Positions 58,060 through 61,389 of a stretch of DNA of 61,389 bases are shown here, one piece after another. The stretch lies in NCBI GenBank assembly GCA_945948535.1, contig CAMFBN010000011.1, positions 1 through 61,389 on the forward strand. The letters run 5' to 3'. Each line of letters starts with the position of its first letter. Within the stretch, counting starts at the first letter, position 1. Source of the stretch: an uncultured Clostridia bacterium (GTDB taxonomy: Bacteria; Bacillota; Clostridia; Oscillospirales; Oscillospiraceae). A program made the position numbers and the translations under genes. The notes under the pieces are model-generated. The model was not told the origin of the DNA, did no database searches, and saw nothing but the letters and a program-made list of their open reading frames with translations.

Positions 58060-58415
58060 GTCGCATCCTCCCCGTAGATTAGCTCCAGGAGTATGATTTC
58101 CTCTGCCCTGTTCCGGATGTTGTTCATAGCCCCAACCCAAGCCATTGGGTCAGCAACTTTCAATTTTTCTGTCACTCCCTCGGCCATCTTCATCTGGTGG
58201 ATCATCTGCTCCAGTCTGTCCTGCGCCTGCTCATTCAGATCAGCAAGGTATGTCCACAGCTTGCCGGACAGCAGCAGGCAGTTGTACTGAATCGGTTTGT
58301 GTTCCCTCGGATAGTCCCGGTGCATCCGCCCCCATTTGCCGATGGAGCGGGATTCTCCCGGCAGCGTCAGGTCTGGAATATAGTATTCTCCAACGCGAAT
58401 GTGCTGAATTTCCAT
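58056..58415 (-). CDS. tnpV: TnpV family transposon-encoded protein
   Basis: A 119-residue protein with the TnpV pattern: EYYIPDLTLPGESRSIGKWG (20 residues), YPREHKPIQYNCLLLSGKL, DLNEQAQDRLEQMI and MAWVGAMNNIRNRAEEIILL (20 residues). TnpV occurs in Tn4451-like and other Clostridial mobile elements next to large serine recombinases; its role is unknown. Start ATG 58415 with AAGGAGG 7 bp upstream. Overlaps the DUF6809-like gene and lies downstream of two hairpins. Confidence 0.85.
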   Translation of the reverse strand: MEIQHIRVGEYYIPDLTLPGESRSIGKWGRMHRDYPREHKPIQYNCLLLSGKLWTYLADLNEQAQDRLEQMIHQMKMAEGVTEKLKVADPMAWVGAMNNIRNRAEEIILLELIYGEDAT

Positions 58416-58483
58416 ATACAATCCTCCTTTTGGCTGGTACTGCTATTGTACAGAAGGAGGAATCTTTCGTCGAATGTACAAAG

Positions 58484-58514
58484 CCCCCGGTTCTGCGACA
58501 GGCAAAACCGGGGG
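58484..58514. terminator. GC hairpin upstream of tnpV
   Basis: CCCCCGGTT / AACCGGGGG, 9-bp stem with 13-nt loop, in the tnpV leader. It could attenuate transcription coming from the recombinase side. Confidence 0.5.
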
Positions 58515-58552
58515 TCATGAACTCAATATGTAATGTCTTTGATGAAAACAAG

Positions 58553-58592
58553 AAATCCGAACGCACTCCCGATGGGGAACAAGTTCGGATTT
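58553..58592 (-). terminator. Terminator upstream of tnpV, downstream of the recombinase
   Basis: AAATCCGAAC / GTTCGGATTT, 10-bp stem with 20-nt loop; minus-strand tail TTTCTTGTTTTC. It follows the two-hairpin element copy 2 on the minus strand. Confidence 0.65.
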
Positions 58593-58600
58593 TTCATGTA

Positions 58601-58712
58601 TGGTGGACGATATAGGACTCGATTACAGTATGGAGTGGGCGTCGTCCAGCCGCCGCCCAGCGACACGCCACCGGCGTGTCGCATTTAGACTGGTTCGAGT
58701 CCTATGCCTAGC
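58601..58712 (-). ncRNA. Two-hairpin/pseudoknot element, copy 2
   Basis: Minus orientation: TAGGCATAGGACTCGAACC, P2 GCGACACGCC-GGT-GGCGTGTCGC (58660-58682), P3 TGGGCG-loop-CGCCCA (58636-58659), and closing helix P1 ATAGGACTCGA/TCGAGTCCTAT (58612-58622 with 58695-58705). Loop P3 holds TGGACGA, which pairs with the tail TCGTCCA (forward TCGTCCA 58642-58648 with TGGACGA 58604-58610). It supplies the TAG stop of the recombinase ORF. The tail ends in CCACCA but a tRNA cannot be folded. Stems differ completely from copy 1 while loops match. Confidence 0.6.
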
Positions 58713-60216
58713 AAAAAGAGAAGCACGCCCAGCGGCGCGCTTCTCTTTTTGGTGGACACATACTAGTTAAATCCGAACTCAGGGCAGCTTCAGTTTCCTT
58801 CAGGGTCAGGGTCTGACTGCCGTCTCTGTAATTGTAGGTGAGAAGCAATTTGTCATCGTACACATAGACGGAATTTACAAAAGTATCAATGATTTCTCTC
58901 CTATAATCAGGGTCGTTGATATTACCATCCTTATACTGGCTGATCCATTCCACAATTTCTTCCTTGGTAAACTTGCGCCGCTCCAGCGCAAGCTGGGCAA
59001 TGCTGGCTTTCAGAGAATCCCGCTGGGTTTCCAGATCTTCCAGGCACTCCTTGGTGGTTCCAGTAATGATACCCTGCCGGATGGCCTTCATCACATTGCG
59101 GATCTCTGTTTCGCACTGCTGCAGCTGCTGTTTCAGTACAGGGGTCATGGTGTCCTCCTGCTCCTGCATTACTACAATGGCATCCGCGATGCGGTCAATG
59201 GCGGCGTCGGTGAGCACATTGGTAACCGTAAACTTAACCACCACATCCTCAATCCAGTCCTTTCGGATGGCTTTCTTTTTACAGCCCAGTTTCCGCTTTG
59301 CTCCGCTGCATTTATAGTAATGATAAACAACCCCTTTGCAGCCCTTGCCGCTTTCACCGGCCATCAGCCGCCCGCACTCTCCACAATAGAGTTTCGTGGT
59401 AAGCAGATATTCTTCCTCCGCCTTTGCCCGTGCCGGAGCCTTCTTATTTGCTGCCATACGCGTTTGCACCCTTTCAAATAATTCTTTATCTATGATCGCC
59501 GGAATCCCATCCGGGATAATCACATCGCCATACTTGTACTCTCCGATGTACTTGCGGTTTTTCAGAAGATTACTGAGCACGCTGATAGAATAGGGATTGC
59601 CCCGCTTGGAGCGAAGACCCCGCTGTGCCATTTCTGCCTGTAAAACTGTGAGCCGTTCTCCATCTGCATACCGGGAAAACAGTTCCCGCACATACGGTGC
59701 TGTTTCTGGGTCAATTTCAAGCTTTCCCGTCGCCTTATCCACATAGTACCCCAGAGGGGTATTTCCGCCGTTGTTCATACACTTGATAGCGTTGTCCTGC
59801 TGTCCCCGGCGAATTTTTTGGGAGAGTTCCGCCGAGTAATACTCCGCATAGCCTTCCAGCATGGATTCCAGAATGATACCCTCCGGGCCGTCGGAAATGT
59901 TTTCCTTAATGGAGATCAGCCGGACACCGTTCTTTTTCAGAATGTGCTTGTAGTGGGCGCTGTCATAGCGATCCCGGGAAAAGCGATCCAGCTTCCATAC
60001 CAGCACCACATCAAAAATGCCTTTGGCACTGTCTGCAATCATCCGCTGGAAATCCGGCCTGTCTGCGGTTCTGGCAGATAGTGCCCGGTCAACATAGGTT
60101 CCCAGCAGAGTCAGGTTGTTTTTCTTGGCATACTCCGTGCATTCCCGGAGCTGACCTTCGATAGACTCTTCCCGCTGTCGGTCAGAAGAATATCGGGCAT
60201 AAATTACTGCGTTCAT
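58708..60216 (-). CDS. Large serine recombinase (site-specific integrase)
   Basis: A 502-residue large serine recombinase. N-terminal resolvase domain: IYARYSSDRQREESIEGQLR (catalytic Ser in YSSD), VWKLDRFSRDRYD; recombinase domain NTPLGYYVDKATGK ... NPYSISVLSNLLKNRKYIGE (20 residues); zinc-ribbon YCGECGRLMAGESGKG ... KRKLGCKKK; long coiled coil (~370-460). It integrates or excises the element. Start ATG 60216 has GGAGGAGA 8 bp upstream. The last ~17 codons are encoded by a terminator-like hairpin (58713-58750) and the stop lies in the two-hairpin element. An att site should be near; I could not define a core. Confidence 0.92.
   Translation of the reverse strand: MNAVIYARYSSDRQREESIEGQLRECTEYAKKNNLTLLGTYVDRALSARTADRPDFQRMIADSAKGIFDVVLVWKLDRFSRDRYDSAHYKHILKKNGVRLISIKENISDGPEGIILESMLEGYAEYYSAELSQKIRRGQQDNAIKCMNNGGNTPLGYYVDKATGKLEIDPETAPYVRELFSRYADGERLTVLQAEMAQRGLRSKRGNPYSISVLSNLLKNRKYIGEYKYGDVIIPDGIPAIIDKELFERVQTRMAANKKAPARAKAEEEYLLTTKLYCGECGRLMAGESGKGCKGVVYHYYKCSGAKRKLGCKKKAIRKDWIEDVVVKFTVTNVLTDAAIDRIADAIVVMQEQEDTMTPVLKQQLQQCETEIRNVMKAIRQGIITGTTKECLEDLETQRDSLKASIAQLALERRKFTKEEIVEWISQYKDGNINDPDYRREIIDTFVNSVYVYDDKLLLTYNYRDGSQTLTLKETEAALSSDLTSMCPPKREARRWACFSFC
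58713..58750 (-). terminator. Hairpin encoding the recombinase C-terminus
   Basis: AAAAAGAGAAGC.CGC / GCGCGCTTCTCTTTTT, ~16-bp stem with one mismatch, T-tract at both sides, inside the 3' end of the recombinase ORF. Confidence 0.7.
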
Positions 60217-60311
60217 AAGCATTCTCCTCCATGTGTTCATAATAATATAAGGTGTTTTTTTCGTCAAATGTGCGGCAGGCAGCAGGCCGAAGCCCACTGC
60301 CTGCCAAAGTG

Positions 60312-60464
60312 TTATTCCTCTTTCTTTTCCAAATCCGCCTGTATCTTCGGCAGCAAAAACCGGGCAAAACGAAGGATTGCGTGTTCCGGAATCAGTGAAC
60401 CGTAATCCTCCTCAGGCTGAGTGACAACTTCCACAATCTGATCTTCCATAATCTGTTCTGGCAT
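60312..60464 (-). CDS. Small 50-residue ORF between recombinase and parB
   Basis: A 50-residue ORF with a strong AAGGAGG 8 bp before ATG 60464: MPEQIMEDQIVEVVTQPEED then YGSLIPEHAILRFARFLLPK and IQADLEKKEE. Acidic N-terminus, helical C-terminus. It lies 13 bp after the parB stop. Function unknown; small ORFs of this sort are common in integrative elements. Confidence 0.7.
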   Translation of the reverse strand: MPEQIMEDQIVEVVTQPEEDYGSLIPEHAILRFARFLLPKIQADLEKKEE

Positions 60465-60477
60465 AGCTGTCACCTCC

Positions 60478-61383
60478 TTATCGGGCATCCCTGCCGGAGC
60501 GTCTGCGGCAGTCCGCTTCCAACAGCTTCAAAATCCGTTCCTGAATCCGGGCGACACTGTAGGTTTTGGGGAAGTATTTCCGCAAATCCTCCACCCGGAA
60601 GCTGATCTTTTCCTGCTGGTTGGCTTTGGGTTCCCTTAGAATTTCAAAGATTCTGTCCATGGAAAGTTCTCCGGACTGGCTCAGCTTTTTCATCTGGACG
60701 GCTTGGGACAGGGACGGGGTGCGGTCCTCACTCTCCATGGTTTCCAACAAATCCTGCTGTTCCTGCCCGGTCAGATAGGACAGTTCCACCGCCGGAGTCA
60801 GGGCAATTTTTCCGGCATCCACCATGCTGAGAATTTGAGGAATCAACTCGGTAAGACGGATATATCGGCGCACTTGATTTTTGCTTTCCCCACTCTGTTC
60901 CCCGATTATTTCAGCCGTTTCTAACTTCCGCCCAACTTGGGTGGAAGTTAAGTCCGTCCGCTGTCCCTGTCTGCTCATGGCATCCATTTTCAGCTTGTAA
61001 GCAAAAGCCTTCTCGCTGGGCAAAATCTTCTCCCGGTGGAGGTTACTGTCCACCAGCGCAATGGCGGCGGCATCCCGGTCGAGGGCATAAATCAAGGCAG
61101 GAACCGTTTCGATTCCTGCCTTTTGGCACGCGCGTAATCTCCTGTGCCCGGAGACCACTTCATATTCATCCTTTCCCAGAGGACGGACAACCAGCGGGGT
61201 CAGCACACCCTGTGTGAGAACGCTCCACACCAGCTGATTCATTTCATCATCGTCTTTTACTTGGAAAGGGTGATTTTCAAAGGGGTGCAGCTTTTGAATC
61301 GGCAGCTGCATGGCCTGTACTTCTTTGGTATTATTCAAGGGCAAGTTTTTCCTTTCTTTCAGATTTGGTATTGTACTTCTCAC
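60478..61383 (-). CDS. parB: ParB/RepB/Spo0J family protein
   Basis: A 301-residue ParB-type protein: N-terminal nuclease/CTP-binding fold (PIQKLHPFENHPFQVKDDDE, LTPLVVRPLGKDEYEVVSGH then RRLRACQKAGI), helix-turn-helix region (TSTQVGRKLETAEIIGEQSG, VRRYIRLTELIP) and C-terminal dimer region. It belongs to the mobile element. The first codon in the window is GTG 61383, but the frame has no stop before the window edge; the true start may lie inside (a TTG or ATG after an AAAGGAA site near 61345) or beyond the edge. Probably incomplete or uncertain at the 5' end. Confidence 0.85.
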   Translation of the reverse strand: MRSTIPNLKERKNLPLNNTKEVQAMQLPIQKLHPFENHPFQVKDDDEMNQLVWSVLTQGVLTPLVVRPLGKDEYEVVSGHRRLRACQKAGIETVPALIYALDRDAAAIALVDSNLHREKILPSEKAFAYKLKMDAMSRQGQRTDLTSTQVGRKLETAEIIGEQSGESKNQVRRYIRLTELIPQILSMVDAGKIALTPAVELSYLTGQEQQDLLETMESEDRTPSLSQAVQMKKLSQSGELSMDRIFEILREPKANQQEKISFRVEDLRKYFPKTYSVARIQERILKLLEADCRRRSGRDAR

Positions 61384-61389
61384 GAATTT

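Noticed and set aside
58601..58712. A tRNA gene on the minus strand because of TTCGAGTCC-like and CCACCA sequences.
   Set aside because: The 7-bp TGGACGA/TCGTCCA pairing encloses too few bases and no D or anticodon arm can be drawn.

Overview
The window looks like a chromosome segment of a GC-rich, strictly anaerobic Gram-positive gut bacterium of the class Clostridia, most like the Oscillospiraceae/Ruminococcaceae. The signs are a Prp-processed ribosomal protein L27, a class B sortase, a BlaI/BlaR1 pair, a T-box leader, a trimeric [FeFe] hydrogenase (HydABC), the fhs-fchA-folD tetrahydrofolate one-carbon branch, pyrophosphate-dependent phosphofructokinase and BioY/BirA biotin control. I cannot name a species. 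No rRNA or convincing tRNA gene is present.

Layout. 0.3-5.2 kb: zinc phospholipase C-like protein, MFS transporter, GtrII-like membrane protein, AraC regulator. 5.3-7.9 kb: ribosomal/GTPase operon rplU-prp-rpmA-obg (minus strand), with a repeat element between rpmA and obg. 8.0-13.3 kb: NusG-domain-II protein, beta-CASP RNA-type hydrolase, PPi-phosphofructokinase, class II aldolase. 13.6-15.6 kb: bioY-DUF1284-birA with a BirA operator on the promoter. 15.6-17.5 kb: a small structured transcription unit with a 27-codon ORF, then a T-box leader in front of an amino-acid:cation symporter. 17.6-21.2 kb: fhs, fchA and folD. 21.2-30.4 kb: GH2 glycosidase, sortase B, a large repeat/LRR surface protein, and a YmdB-SbcD-like-YhaN-like operon. 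30.4-36.2 kb: DUF5662, BlaI/BlaR1, cation:proton antiporter. 36.4-45.5 kb: VanW protein, an unknown protein, hydCBA, MoxR ATPase + VWA protein. 46-55.5 kb: AlgX-like/MBOAT acyl-transfer pair, a second repeat/LRR protein, PHP-type secreted phosphoesterase, VIT1-type transporter, M14 carboxypeptidase. 55.7-57.7 kb: CstA and a small unknown protein. 57.8 kb to the end: a mobile element with TnpV, DUF6809 remnant, large serine recombinase and ParB.

Central metabolism is represented by PPi-PFK and aldolase (glycolysis), Fhs/FchA/FolD (formate to methylene-THF) and HydABC (hydrogen and NAD(H)/ferredoxin redox balance). This fits a fermentative, possibly H2/formate-handling lifestyle. Surface and envelope functions (sortase B, VanW, MBOAT/AlgX, two repeat/LRR proteins, PHP phosphoesterase) are concentrated in the middle and right.

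The most unusual content is non-coding. Eight dispersed elements are built from inverted arrays of 7-bp tandem repeats around a small core. Three different heptamers (TTGACAA, GTGGAGT, AATGCAG types) are used with the same core. The core carries a hairpin whose stem changes by compensatory substitutions while its TTC loop stays fixed. Other items are a 23-bp-closed small RNA with its own promoter and tiny ORF (15.64-15.87 kb), a two-hairpin/pseudoknot element present twice in the mobile region (57.8 and 58.6 kb), a palindrome-armed repeat whose interior is inverted between its two copies, and a nested inverted-repeat element at 53.4-53.6 kb.
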